Shown piece by piece: positions 1 through 6,756 of a stretch of 43,610 bases of DNA; the stretch's first letter is position 1, and each line of letters begins with the position of its first letter. The position numbers and the translations under genes are program-made. The stretch is taken from the NCBI RefSeq assembly GCF_019247635.1, contig NZ_JAFBAR010000041.1:1-43610 (forward strand), given 5' to 3'. Origin of the DNA: Mycobacterium sp. (GTDB lineage Bacteria > Actinomycetota > Actinomycetes > Mycobacteriales > Mycobacteriaceae). Under the pieces are notes generated by a model. It was not told the DNA's origin, made no database searches, and was given only the letters and a program-made list of their open reading frames with translations.

Positions 1-100
1 ACGAATTACATTGTGGCCAAACGGGTTCCGATGACTGCTAGCCGCTGACCGGAGAGGACCGGGACGTCGACGATGGGCTGCTCCGCCGGCGATGAGCCGT

Positions 101-213
101 TCACCCACCAGCTGCCGACGACGTTCGACCGTCTTCTTCATCCGCCACGAGTTGGCGGGGGACGTGCGAACCCAGCAACCCGCTGGCGTCGATCACCGGT
201 TTCTTGGCGGTTA
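101..213 (-). pseudogene. Remnant of an NAD(P)-dependent epimerase N-terminus
   Basis: On the minus strand, just downstream of the intact epimerase, a reading frame contains ASGLLGSHVPRQLVAD. This resembles the Rossmann start (GASGFLGSHVxRQLVA) of extended short-chain dehydrogenases. The frame runs into a stop within about 40 residues, and the first glycine of the GxxGxxG motif is replaced by Asp. The rest of the protein is not found in bases 1-100. It looks like a decayed N-terminal fragment of a second epimerase-family gene, but a chance resemblance cannot be excluded. Confidence 0.35.
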
Positions 214-1311
214 TGACGTGTGCGCCAGCACGTCTGGACCGAACTTGCTGACCATCAGCGTCCACGGGTCGGCGTAGCGGCCGCGGTGTTCGACTCGGCG
301 TTGCAGGGCCAGGAGTGCACGCATGACCGGGCGGAGCACCGGGCTCAGCGCTTTGAGCAGATGGCGGCGGCGGCCAATCGAGCCAGCCAGCCATGCTACG
401 GTTTCGATCCAGTCATGTTTCTGATAGTCAAGCAGCGCTTGGGATTCCGTCGTGTCGAACCAGCCGGTGAAACCCCACCCACGGTCGTCGTCGGGGTCAC
501 CGGGCAGGCCGGCCGACCGGCCCAGGCGCCCGATTCCGACGGCGGCCATGATGTCGTCCTGGACGTCACTCATCAGATGGACGTAGGTGTCATTGCCGGC
601 GATAACGAGTGCCTTGCCGTCGATGGCGTCGCGACGTTCGACGGCATTGGCGAAGGCCAGCGCGACGTCGCGGGCATCCACCATGTGCATGCGGTTGTCG
701 ACCGGGGTGGCGCGGACCAGGAGCAAGTAATCGGAGTCGAGGTTGGCCTGGCCGTCGGGCGACACGATTCCACCCAGCCGCAGAAGCGCGTGCGGCAGAC
801 CACTTTTCACGATCACGGCCTCGGCCAGGACCTTGTCTTCGCCGTATTGATCGATCGGATTAACCGGGGTTTCACCCGTGATGCGTTCCGGTTGCCGGTA
901 CGGGTTGCGTGAGCCGTACACCGCCGCGCTGGAGGCGAACACGATCAGCGGTGGGTCGCTCAGGGCTTGCGCCGCCATGACGAGGTTTCGGGTGCCATCC
1001 ACGTTGACTTTGCGGGCGAGCTTGGGATTGCGATAGGAGGGTGGGGAGACGATCGCCGCCAGGTGCACGATCGCGGCGGGACGGTGGCGCTCCAGCACAG
1101 CGGCGACGGTGTCTGCGTCGGTGAGATCGATGTATTCCGGGATCAGCGTGCCCGGGTGCGTCGTTGCGGCCAGGGCCGCGGCAACCGCCGCGGAAGCGTC
1201 GCTGCGGATATCCATCGCGATCACGGTGTGTCCCCGGCGCAGCAGGATTTCGGCGCAGCGCTTGCCGACCTGACCGAAACCGCCTGTAACGACGACGGTT
1301 TGGCTGTTCAT
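211..1311 (-). CDS. NAD-dependent epimerase/dehydratase (extended SDR)
   Basis: 366-residue extended short-chain dehydrogenase. The N-terminus has the Rossmann motif VVVTGGFGQVGKRCAEILL (GxxGxxG). The active site is visible as ASSAAVYGS followed by the YGEDK (YxxxK) pair. The family binds NAD(P)H and oxidises, reduces or epimerises small hydroxylated substrates; the substrate here cannot be told. The ATG at 1311 was chosen because it directly precedes the Rossmann fold and overlaps the stop of the upstream SnoaL-like gene by ATGA, which indicates translational coupling. The two genes are transcribed leftwards from the region around 1850, which carries a palindromic operator, so the enzyme probably belongs to the same regulon as the FadE pair on the other side. 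Confidence 0.85.
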   Translation of the reverse strand: MNSQTVVVTGGFGQVGKRCAEILLRRGHTVIAMDIRSDASAAVAAALAATTHPGTLIPEYIDLTDADTVAAVLERHRPAAIVHLAAIVSPPSYRNPKLARKVNVDGTRNLVMAAQALSDPPLIVFASSAAVYGSRNPYRQPERITGETPVNPIDQYGEDKVLAEAVIVKSGLPHALLRLGGIVSPDGQANLDSDYLLLVRATPVDNRMHMVDARDVALAFANAVERRDAIDGKALVIAGNDTYVHLMSDVQDDIMAAVGIGRLGRSAGLPGDPDDDRGWGFTGWFDTTESQALLDYQKHDWIETVAWLAGSIGRRRHLLKALSPVLRPVMRALLALQRRVEHRGRYADPWTLMVSKFGPDVLAHTS

Positions 1312-1808
1312 CGGCCGAACCTGCGCGCGACGGCGGCGCCGGCATCGCGCAGCCGCGGCGAGATGCGTACGGAGAAAAGCGGATTGAACACATCCTCGCG
1401 CAGCCGGGTGAGCGTGGACGTTTTGATCAGCCACCGGTCTTCGGCCTTGACGTAGGTCTCATGGTAGTGGCCGCGCCCCTGGAGGTTGACGCCCGGACCC
1501 AGTCGTACCACGTCTTCGAGTGCCCATACCCCTGCCGCGGTCGTCGCCGACGTCAGCTCGATCTCGGGTGCGTGCACCTGGTGCGCCGTGGGTTGTGAGG
1601 GTTTGCCCAACGTGCCGCGCACAAAGGAGACGAACTCGTCGGCGCCCGAAATCAGCTTTCCACCCGACTGTGATGTGTCGCTCACGAAGTCGTCGGTGAA
1701 GAGATTTCGCCAGTCGTCCCAGCGCTTCGTGTCCAGGTAGCGGCAGTAACGGGCCTTGAGCTGCTTGATCGCCTCGATCTCCAACAGCGTCGTTGCGGCG
1801 TCCGGCAT
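1308..1808 (-). CDS. SnoaL-like / NTF2-fold protein
   Basis: 166-residue protein of the SnoaL-like (NTF2 fold) superfamily. The N-terminal helix EIEAIKQLKARYCRYLDTK followed by WDDWRNLFTDDF is the hallmark of this group, which includes ring-hydroxylating dioxygenase beta subunits, dehydratases, isomerases and proteins with no known activity. Such proteins are common in mycobacterial steroid and aromatic catabolic clusters. It is the first gene of a two-gene leftward operon with the epimerase (ATGA overlap at 1308-1311). The start lies about 65 bases from the palindrome at 1873-1889. A cyclase or dehydratase role would be a guess. Confidence 0.8.
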   Translation of the reverse strand: MPDAATTLLEIEAIKQLKARYCRYLDTKRWDDWRNLFTDDFVSDTSQSGGKLISGADEFVSFVRGTLGKPSQPTAHQVHAPEIELTSATTAAGVWALEDVVRLGPGVNLQGRGHYHETYVKAEDRWLIKTSTLTRLREDVFNPLFSVRISPRLRDAGAAVARRFGR

Positions 1809-1872
1809 TACGGTCCCCTCACGGGTGCTTTAGCATCTCATAGCCAGTTTGCGAGACTACTACTTCCGCATC

Positions 1873-1889
1873 CGAGAATGCTATTCTCG
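1873..1889. promoter_or_regulatory. Palindromic operator, GAGAATGCTATTCTC with flanking C/G
   Basis: A perfect inverted repeat, CGAGAAT-GCT-ATTCTCG, lies in the 116-base divergent region between the SnoaL-like gene and the first acyl-CoA dehydrogenase, 35 bases before the FadE start. The same 15-base pattern recurs at 29546 (perfect) and in imperfect form at 6547, 6715, 28992 and 32227. Size and symmetry fit a TetR-family operator. The cognate regulator is not identifiable from position. Confidence 0.7.
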
Positions 1890-1924
1890 CAGGATTGGCG
1901 ACCAGGTAGGAGGCGGGCCCCGCG

Positions 1925-2935
1925 ATGCTGTTGGAGTTCGATGCAGATCAGCGACTGTGGCAAGACACGGTCCGCGATGTCGTCACCAAGCAGTGCCCGC
2001 CGTCGCTGGTGCGCAGCGTTGCCGAGGACGGTGGAAACTCGCGCGCCCTCTGGGAGCCCGTGTGGAAGCTCTACTTAGACCAAGGCTGGACGGAGCTGAG
2101 CGATCCGACCAGCGCGGTCGAACTGGCAATCGTGTTCGAGGAGCTGGGCCACGCCACCGATCCCACCCCCTTCCTGGCGACAATGAGCCAGTTCGCTCCA
2201 TTGGTCGGCGAGCGGTTCGACCCGCAGGAATCGGGCACGGCCGTCTACAGCGGGGTGGCGGCGCGCCGCGACGCGGAGGGATGGGTCTTGCACGGCACGG
2301 CGCGCCATGTGCTCGACGGCGACCGGGTGGACCGGTTGGCGGTGGTGACGGGCGCCGGGGTGTTCATCGTCAACTCCGATCAGGTGACGGTACGGCGCGA
2401 AGCCGTGTTCGACCCGGTGCTGCACGTCGCTGATGTGTCCTTCGGTGACGTCCAAGTGTCGGACAGCGCGCGGCTAGCCGTCGACTCCGAGCGTGCACAT
2501 CACGTCGCCCTCACGGGCATGGCCACGACGATGGTCGGCGCCTGTCAGCGCATCCTCGATCTAGTACTCGAACATGTACGCAGCCGCCAGCAATTCGGCG
2601 TGCCGATCGGTTCGTTCCAGGCCGTTCAACACAAGGCCGCCGACATGCACGTCGCGATACAACGAGCCCGGGCGTTGGCGTACTTCGCCGCGTTGACCAT
2701 CGCCGCCGACGATCCCCGCCGGCGGCTGGCGGCCGCCATGGCCAAGGCATCGGCGGGCGAGTGCCAGTCACTGGTCTTCCGGCACGGCCTACAACTGCAC
2801 GGCGCGATGGGATTCACGTGGGAGAACGACCTGCAGTTCGCGCTCAAACGGGCCAAAGCGGGTGAGCTCATGCTCGGCGGCGCCGCGGAGCATCGGGCGC
2901 AGATCGCCGAGGAGTACCGTGCAGCTGACTTTTGA
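1925..2935 (+). CDS. Acyl-CoA dehydrogenase family protein (short FadE, likely partner subunit)
   Basis: 336-residue acyl-CoA dehydrogenase-like flavoprotein. The C-terminal half carries SRQQFGVPIGSFQAVQHKAADM and the HGAMGFTWENDLQ segment typical of the fold. It is shorter than a full FadE (about 380-400 residues) and lacks the terminal EIQ-RVLGL region that its neighbour has. Established knowledge: mycobacterial steroid side-chain FadEs often work as alpha2-beta2 heterotetramers encoded by adjacent genes (for example FadE28-FadE29), with one subunit lacking the catalytic base. By inference this gene and the next form such a pair. The ATG at 1925 is preceded by AGGAGG at 1908-1913, and the reading frame overlaps the next start by 17 bases. 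Confidence 0.85.
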   Translation: MLLEFDADQRLWQDTVRDVVTKQCPPSLVRSVAEDGGNSRALWEPVWKLYLDQGWTELSDPTSAVELAIVFEELGHATDPTPFLATMSQFAPLVGERFDPQESGTAVYSGVAARRDAEGWVLHGTARHVLDGDRVDRLAVVTGAGVFIVNSDQVTVRREAVFDPVLHVADVSFGDVQVSDSARLAVDSERAHHVALTGMATTMVGACQRILDLVLEHVRSRQQFGVPIGSFQAVQHKAADMHVAIQRARALAYFAALTIAADDPRRRLAAAMAKASAGECQSLVFRHGLQLHGAMGFTWENDLQFALKRAKAGELMLGGAAEHRAQIAEEYRAADF

Positions 2936-4091
2936 TTCCGACGTCGAGGAGTTTCGGGCGGAGTTCGCGGCCTTCCTCGACGAAAACCTGCCCGCCGCAA
3001 GCGAAACCCTCGAACGTCCGCGATCGGTCTCGCACATGCCGCAGTGGGCGCGCCGCTGGCAGCGGCTGTTGTTCGACAACGGCTGGCTGCTGCCCGGCCA
3101 ACCCCCGGAATTCGGCGGGCGCAACGCGACCGTCGTTCAGCAGTTCGTCCACCTCGAGGAGTTGTGCCGACGGCGCATCTACCACAGCTTCAACCCGCAG
3201 GGCGTGAATATTGTTGGGGCGTCGCTTCTTTCGTTCGGCAGTGACGAGCAGAAGCGCCGCTGGGCGGTACCGATCCTGCGGGCCGAGATCACCGCTTCAC
3301 TGGGGATGAGCGAGCCGAGCGCCGGCTCCGACCTGGCTTCCCTGCGTACCCGGGCGGTGCTCGACGGTGACCATTTCGTGGTCAACGGGCAGAAGGTGTG
3401 GACCTCGGGCGCCCACGACGCCGATGTGTTGCTGACTTTTGTGCGCACCGATCCCGACGCGCCAAAACACAAAGGCATCAGCGTGTTACTGATCCCGACC
3501 GACACCCCCGGCGTGGTGCGGCGGCCCTTCCCGTCGATCTGCTCGGCCGATGATCTGGATTTCAACGAGGTGTTCTTCACCGACGTGGAGGTGCCGGCGG
3601 AGAATCTGGTCGGCCCGCTCAACCAAGGATGGCGGGTGGCCAACGGGTCGCTCGGCCACGAGCGCACGATGATGTGGCTGGGATTCGCGGATCGACTGGA
3701 CAACCTGATCACAGATTTCCATCCCACGACCCAGCTGCAGCGCGACCAATACGCCAGCACGATCATGGACAAACAAGCCCTGCGCCTGCTGGGTTCGGTG
3801 GCCCTGGCCCGCGCCGCCCGGGGCGAAGACGACGTGGCCGCGGTGTCGGTGCTCAAGCTGCTCGGCTCGGAGGCGGAGCTGCGCGGCTTCGAACACGCGC
3901 TGCACTCGGCCGGGGCCGACGGGCTCGTCCACCCCGCGACCACCGGCCCGTACGAGCACATGAACCTGGACCACTATTTCGCCAGCTGGTTCGACCGCTA
4001 CGCCCGCAGCTTCTCTGGCACCATCGCCGGCGGTACGTCGGAAATCCAGCGCAACATCATCGCCCAACGGGTGCTGGGCCTGCCGCGCTAG
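2919..4091 (+). CDS. Acyl-CoA dehydrogenase (FadE, full-length subunit)
   Basis: 390-residue acyl-CoA dehydrogenase predicted to desaturate an acyl-CoA at C2-C3 with FAD. Recognisable segments are LGMSEPSAGSDLASLRTRA (FAD and substrate contact), VNGQKVWTSGAHDAD, and the C-terminal AGGTSEIQRNIIAQRVLGL that closes the active site. The GTG at 2919 was chosen because it starts the conserved N-terminus (VQLTFDSDVEEFRAEF), has GAGGAG just upstream and overlaps the end of the shorter FadE. An upstream ATG at 2862 would add an unconserved extension. With the preceding gene it probably forms a heteromeric enzyme acting on a bulky acyl-CoA. Transcription ends at the large hairpin at 4112-4173. Confidence 0.9.
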   Translation: MQLTFDSDVEEFRAEFAAFLDENLPAASETLERPRSVSHMPQWARRWQRLLFDNGWLLPGQPPEFGGRNATVVQQFVHLEELCRRRIYHSFNPQGVNIVGASLLSFGSDEQKRRWAVPILRAEITASLGMSEPSAGSDLASLRTRAVLDGDHFVVNGQKVWTSGAHDADVLLTFVRTDPDAPKHKGISVLLIPTDTPGVVRRPFPSICSADDLDFNEVFFTDVEVPAENLVGPLNQGWRVANGSLGHERTMMWLGFADRLDNLITDFHPTTQLQRDQYASTIMDKQALRLLGSVALARAARGEDDVAAVSVLKLLGSEAELRGFEHALHSAGADGLVHPATTGPYEHMNLDHYFASWFDRYARSFSGTIAGGTSEIQRNIIAQRVLGLPR

Positions 4092-4111
4092 CTGGGCGCC
4101 GCGCCAGTACT

Positions 4112-4173
4112 GCCGAGCAGACGCAAAAGCACCTCATTTCGGCACGAAATGGGTGCTTTTGCGTCTGCTCGGC
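4112..4173. terminator. 62-base near-perfect hairpin between convergent genes
   Basis: Bases 4112-4133 are the exact reverse complement of 4152-4173 (22 bp). The interior 4135-4141 pairs with 4145-4151 around a three-base loop, leaving one unpaired T at 4134. The hairpin sits between the stops of the rightward FadE gene and the leftward P450 gene, so it is placed to act as a two-way terminator. The arm sequence (GCAGACGCAAAA) resembles a palindrome I recall from many mycobacterial intergenic regions, so it may belong to a dispersed repeat family. Confidence 0.75.
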
Positions 4174-4175
4174 CG

Positions 4176-5540
4176 TCATTCGATGACGGCGGCTTCCTTG
4201 CGTTCGGTGATGGGTCTGGCCAAGCCCTGCTCGTCGCAGATCCGCTGGAGCTTGTCCAGGGTTTCGTCGAGCCCGGCGCCGACCTTGCGGCCCGGTGTGA
4301 AGCCGGCCGGAAGTTTGCGCATGCCCTGGATAACGCCGATGGTCTCGTAATGCACGGCGCCGTCGGGGTCGCACTGGTAGTCCGGCATCCGGTCGAGCAC
4401 CGCGGTGAGCATCGACTTGAACACCGTGCGAGCCACGTTCGATCCGATGCATCTATGCACTCCGATGCCAAAGCTGAAGTGCCGGTTGCCTTTACGGTCG
4501 AGGAGAAGTTGGTCCGGGTCGTGGAACACCGCGGGGTCGCGGTTGGCCATGGCCCACGAAATCCACAGTCGCTCACCCTCTTTGAATTGCGTGCCGTCGA
4601 GTTCGATGTCGTCGGAGAACGTCCTGCCGTCGCCGGGTGCGGGAGTGAAGTAGCGCAAGAACTCTTCTGTGGCGGGGTCGAGCAGGGTATCGCGGTTCTG
4701 TCGCAGGCGGTCTCGTTGGTCGGGGTTTTCCGAAAGCCATTCCAGCGAATGGGCTGTCAGCGCCGTCGTGGTGTCGAAGCCCCCGCCGATGACCAATCCG
4801 AGATTGCCCAGGATCTCCAGATCGGGGGCCGGCTCGCCGTCGATCCGCATCTCCACCAGGGCATTGACCAAGCCGGGTCGTGGATTGTTGCGAATCTCGA
4901 TCATGTTGTTGATCAGGTCGATCCCCATCTGCCGGTGCATCTCGGTGACCCGTTGGATATCGGGGGAGTGCTCGGGCGTGTACACCGCCGCGTGGGTCGG
5001 CTCGCTGTACATCTGCCAGTTCTTCAGCGGGATGCCCAGCATCGCCAGCGTGAGAACCGCCGGCACGATGTTCGCCAGATCATCGACGAAGTCGATGTGA
5101 CCGCTCTCGATCTTCTCGTCGAGGCAGGCGCGCGTCACGTCATCGATGAACGGTTCCCAGCGCTTGACCGCGGCCGGCGACAGATAGGGGTTGAGCACGG
5201 TGCGGTAGGTCCGGTGCTCGGGGTCGTCCATCTCGAGAATGCCGCCCCGCACGCCGTTGATGCGACTGGCCGTCGGGATCGAAATGCCTTTGTAGCCGCG
5301 GCGTTCGTTGTTGACGTCGTGATCGTTGGAGACGGCGGGACAGCGGGCGAGCTCGAAGACCTCGTGGCTGCCGGCCGCGACCCAGTGCCCGCCGTAGGTG
5401 TCACTCCATGCCATCGGGCACTGGGCGTGCATCTCCTCGGTGATCGTCTTGAACTGCGAGCGGTACTCCGCGGAGTGCCGCTCGAAGCGATACTTCTTCT
5501 TTTTACGATCGCTTTCGTCGACGACGTCCTCGACACTCAA
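4176..5540 (-). CDS. Cytochrome P450
   Basis: 454-residue soluble bacterial P450, a haem-thiolate monooxygenase. Visible motifs: the oxygen-binding I-helix GGGFDTTTA (252-260), the ExxR pair in EEFLR (E293/R296) and the haem loop FSFGIGVHRCIG with the cysteine ligand at residue 364. The start is probably the TTG at 5540: it follows a GGGAG-type ribosome site, gives a plausible N-terminus (SVEDVVDESDRKKKK), and no ATG or GTG between the ferredoxin stop and the conserved region is in frame. It is the third gene of a leftward SDR-ferredoxin-P450 operon, so the ferredoxin is its likely electron donor. The CYP family number and substrate cannot be assigned by eye. The C-terminus abuts the hairpin at 4112-4173. 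Confidence 0.92.
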   Translation of the reverse strand: MSVEDVVDESDRKKKKYRFERHSAEYRSQFKTITEEMHAQCPMAWSDTYGGHWVAAGSHEVFELARCPAVSNDHDVNNERRGYKGISIPTASRINGVRGGILEMDDPEHRTYRTVLNPYLSPAAVKRWEPFIDDVTRACLDEKIESGHIDFVDDLANIVPAVLTLAMLGIPLKNWQMYSEPTHAAVYTPEHSPDIQRVTEMHRQMGIDLINNMIEIRNNPRPGLVNALVEMRIDGEPAPDLEILGNLGLVIGGGFDTTTALTAHSLEWLSENPDQRDRLRQNRDTLLDPATEEFLRYFTPAPGDGRTFSDDIELDGTQFKEGERLWISWAMANRDPAVFHDPDQLLLDRKGNRHFSFGIGVHRCIGSNVARTVFKSMLTAVLDRMPDYQCDPDGAVHYETIGVIQGMRKLPAGFTPGRKVGAGLDETLDKLQRICDEQGLARPITERKEAAVIE

Positions 5541-5553
5541 CGCCCTGTCTCCC

Positions 5554-5754
5554 TCATGTTTCGTCCGTAATGGTGATGGCTTGCTCGGGGCAGGACTGTG
5601 CGGCTTCGCGCACCTGATCCTGCTTGTCGGCCGAGACCAGCTCGTTGATCGCCGACGAACTGCCATCGATGTCACTGAGCTGGAAGGATTCCGGCGCGAT
5701 CATCGAGCACAGGGTATGGCCTTGGCAGCGTTCCGGATCGACCCAGACTTTCAT
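5554..5754 (-). CDS. [3Fe-4S] ferredoxin, P450 partner
   Basis: 66-residue ferredoxin. The cluster site is CQGHTLC (Cys10, His13 and Cys16 in a CxxHxxC arrangement) with a third Cys in SCPEQA near residue 55. The cysteine that would complete a 4Fe cluster is replaced by His, a pattern seen in mycobacterial P450-associated ferredoxins, where a 3Fe-4S cluster is formed. It lies 13 bases before the P450 start and 18 bases after the SDR, so it almost certainly feeds electrons to the P450. No ferredoxin reductase is encoded in the window. Confidence 0.92.
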   Translation of the reverse strand: MKVWVDPERCQGHTLCSMIAPESFQLSDIDGSSSAINELVSADKQDQVREAAQSCPEQAITITDET

Positions 5755-5772
5755 GGTGCTTCCTTCGAATGC

Positions 5773-6474
5773 TCAGGTGTTGCGACCGCCGTTGACGCCC
5801 AGTATCTGACCGGTGATGTAGCCGGCTTCTTCGGACACCAGAAAGGCGCATGCCGCGGCGATGTCTTCGGGCTTGCCGATCCGGCGCACGGGCGTGCGGG
5901 CAATGTTCTGCTCGACGTCGCCGAGGAACCCTTGCGCCTGCGCGTTGCGCAACATCGGGGTATCGATGAAACCCGGCGGCACCGCGTTGACCGTGATGCC
6001 GTTGGGCCCGTACTCGAGTGCTAGCGACTTGGTCAGCCCGTTGACCGCGGACTTGGCCGCGACATAGTGCGCCATGTATGAGGTGCCGGAATGTGTGCTC
6101 GACGAGGAGATGTTGACGATGCGTCCCCAGCCGGCCTCGACCATGTCCGGCAGCACCGCCTGGATCGTGTGGAAGACGCCGTTGAGATTCACGTCGATCA
6201 CCCGCTGCCAATCCTCGAAGGTGATGTTGGTGAAACGCTTGAATCCATCGAGGCCGGCGGCGTTGACCAACACGGTGACGGGACCCAGTCGGTCGCGGAT
6301 CGCCGACAGCGCGGCGTCCACCTGTGAGCGATCGGTGACGTCGGCCGTGAAAGCCAGATCGGTGTCGGACGGTCTGAGATCGATGGTTGCCACATCAAGG
6401 CCGTCGGCGCGCAGCCGATGAGCGATGGCCAGACCGATGCCGGATCCGCCACCGGTGACGACCGCCGCCTTCAC
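5773..6474 (-). CDS. Short-chain dehydrogenase/reductase (SDR)
   Basis: 233-residue classical SDR. Cofactor motif TGGGSGIG at the N-terminus, NAAG in strand 4, and a catalytic Ser (NISSSSTHSG) with the YVAAK (YxxxK) pair. The reaction is an NAD(P)-dependent alcohol/ketone interconversion, plausibly on the P450 product or a beta-oxidation intermediate. The GTG at 6474 directly precedes the Rossmann fold but lacks a convincing ribosome site. It overlaps (GTGA) the stop of a 16-codon reading frame starting at 6521, which does have one. First long gene of the leftward SDR-ferredoxin-P450 operon. A variant of the shared palindrome lies at 6547-6561. Confidence 0.88.
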   Translation of the reverse strand: MKAAVVTGGGSGIGLAIAHRLRADGLDVATIDLRPSDTDLAFTADVTDRSQVDAALSAIRDRLGPVTVLVNAAGLDGFKRFTNITFEDWQRVIDVNLNGVFHTIQAVLPDMVEAGWGRIVNISSSSTHSGTSYMAHYVAAKSAVNGLTKSLALEYGPNGITVNAVPPGFIDTPMLRNAQAQGFLGDVEQNIARTPVRRIGKPEDIAAACAFLVSEEAGYITGQILGVNGGRNT

Positions 6475-6521
6475 GCGCCGGCCCCGGCCGGGCCCCCGGT
6501 TGGAAGGGGTCGCGTCTCCAT
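6471..6521 (-). CDS. Possible 16-residue leader peptide coupled to the SDR
   Basis: A 17-codon minus-strand frame from ATG 6521 reads METRPLPTGGPAGAGA then TGA. The stop shares bases with the GTG start of the SDR (GTGA). It is preceded by AGGGAG about ten bases upstream, while the SDR start is not. The distance from operator to this ATG (25 bases) matches the operator-to-start distance in two other operons of the putative regulon (22 and 27 bases). It may serve translational coupling. The residue content is not informative, and it could be fortuitous. Confidence 0.35.
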   Translation of the reverse strand: METRPLPTGGPAGAGA

Positions 6522-6544
6522 CACAAAGAATCTCCCTTACATTT

Positions 6545-6563
6545 GTGAGAACCCTACTCTCAC
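6545..6563. promoter_or_regulatory. Palindromic operator variant upstream of the SDR-ferredoxin-P450 operon
   Basis: GTGAGAACCCTACTCTCAC: the arms GTGAGA/TCTCAC are perfect. The core at 6547-6561 (GAGAAC-CCT-ACTCTC) matches GAGAATNNNATTCTC at 10 of 12 arm positions. It lies 25 bases before the possible leader ATG and 72 bases before the SDR start. Confidence 0.6.
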
Positions 6564-6666
6564 GCCGGATCCGCTTGCAAGATGGCGATGAAACCACGCC
6601 CGGCCTGGGCCTTTAAGGGCAGCAGTGGCGCCAATAAGTGCTGGTCGGCTGGCACTTCCGGTTCCT

Positions 6667-6706
6667 GAGAATTTCTTGAATTCTCGGCTGCCGAATGTAA
6701 GATTCG
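6667..6706. promoter_or_regulatory. Two extra inverted repeats with GAGAAT-type half sites
   Basis: At 6667-6685, GAGAAT and ATTCTC are separated by 7 rather than 3 bases. At 6692-6706, CGAAT and ATTCG flank GTAAG. Both lie in the divergent region between the SDR and aldehyde dehydrogenase operons, close to the better-matching site at 6715. They may be extra or half-site contacts for the same regulator. The altered spacing makes this uncertain. Confidence 0.35.
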
Positions 6707-6714
6707 CGACAGAT

Positions 6715-6729
6715 GAGAATCAAATTATC
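6715..6729. promoter_or_regulatory. Palindromic operator variant before the aldehyde dehydrogenase
   Basis: GAGAAT-CAA-ATTATC matches GAGAATNNNATTCTC with a single arm mismatch. It ends 27 bases before the ATG of the aldehyde dehydrogenase gene, so it overlaps or adjoins the promoter. Confidence 0.6.
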
Positions 6730-6756
6730 GTGACTCCCACCACACCAGGAGCGTGA

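Noticed and set aside
1852..1866. GAGACTACTACTTCC as a second operator in the divergent FadE/SnoaL region
   Set aside because: The right arm matches the consensus too poorly.
4149..5570. Long plus-strand open frame (473 residues) opposite the P450 gene
   Set aside because: It is antisense to a P450 with all conserved motifs. Its translation has no recognisable motif and the low-complexity character typical of GC-rich shadow frames.
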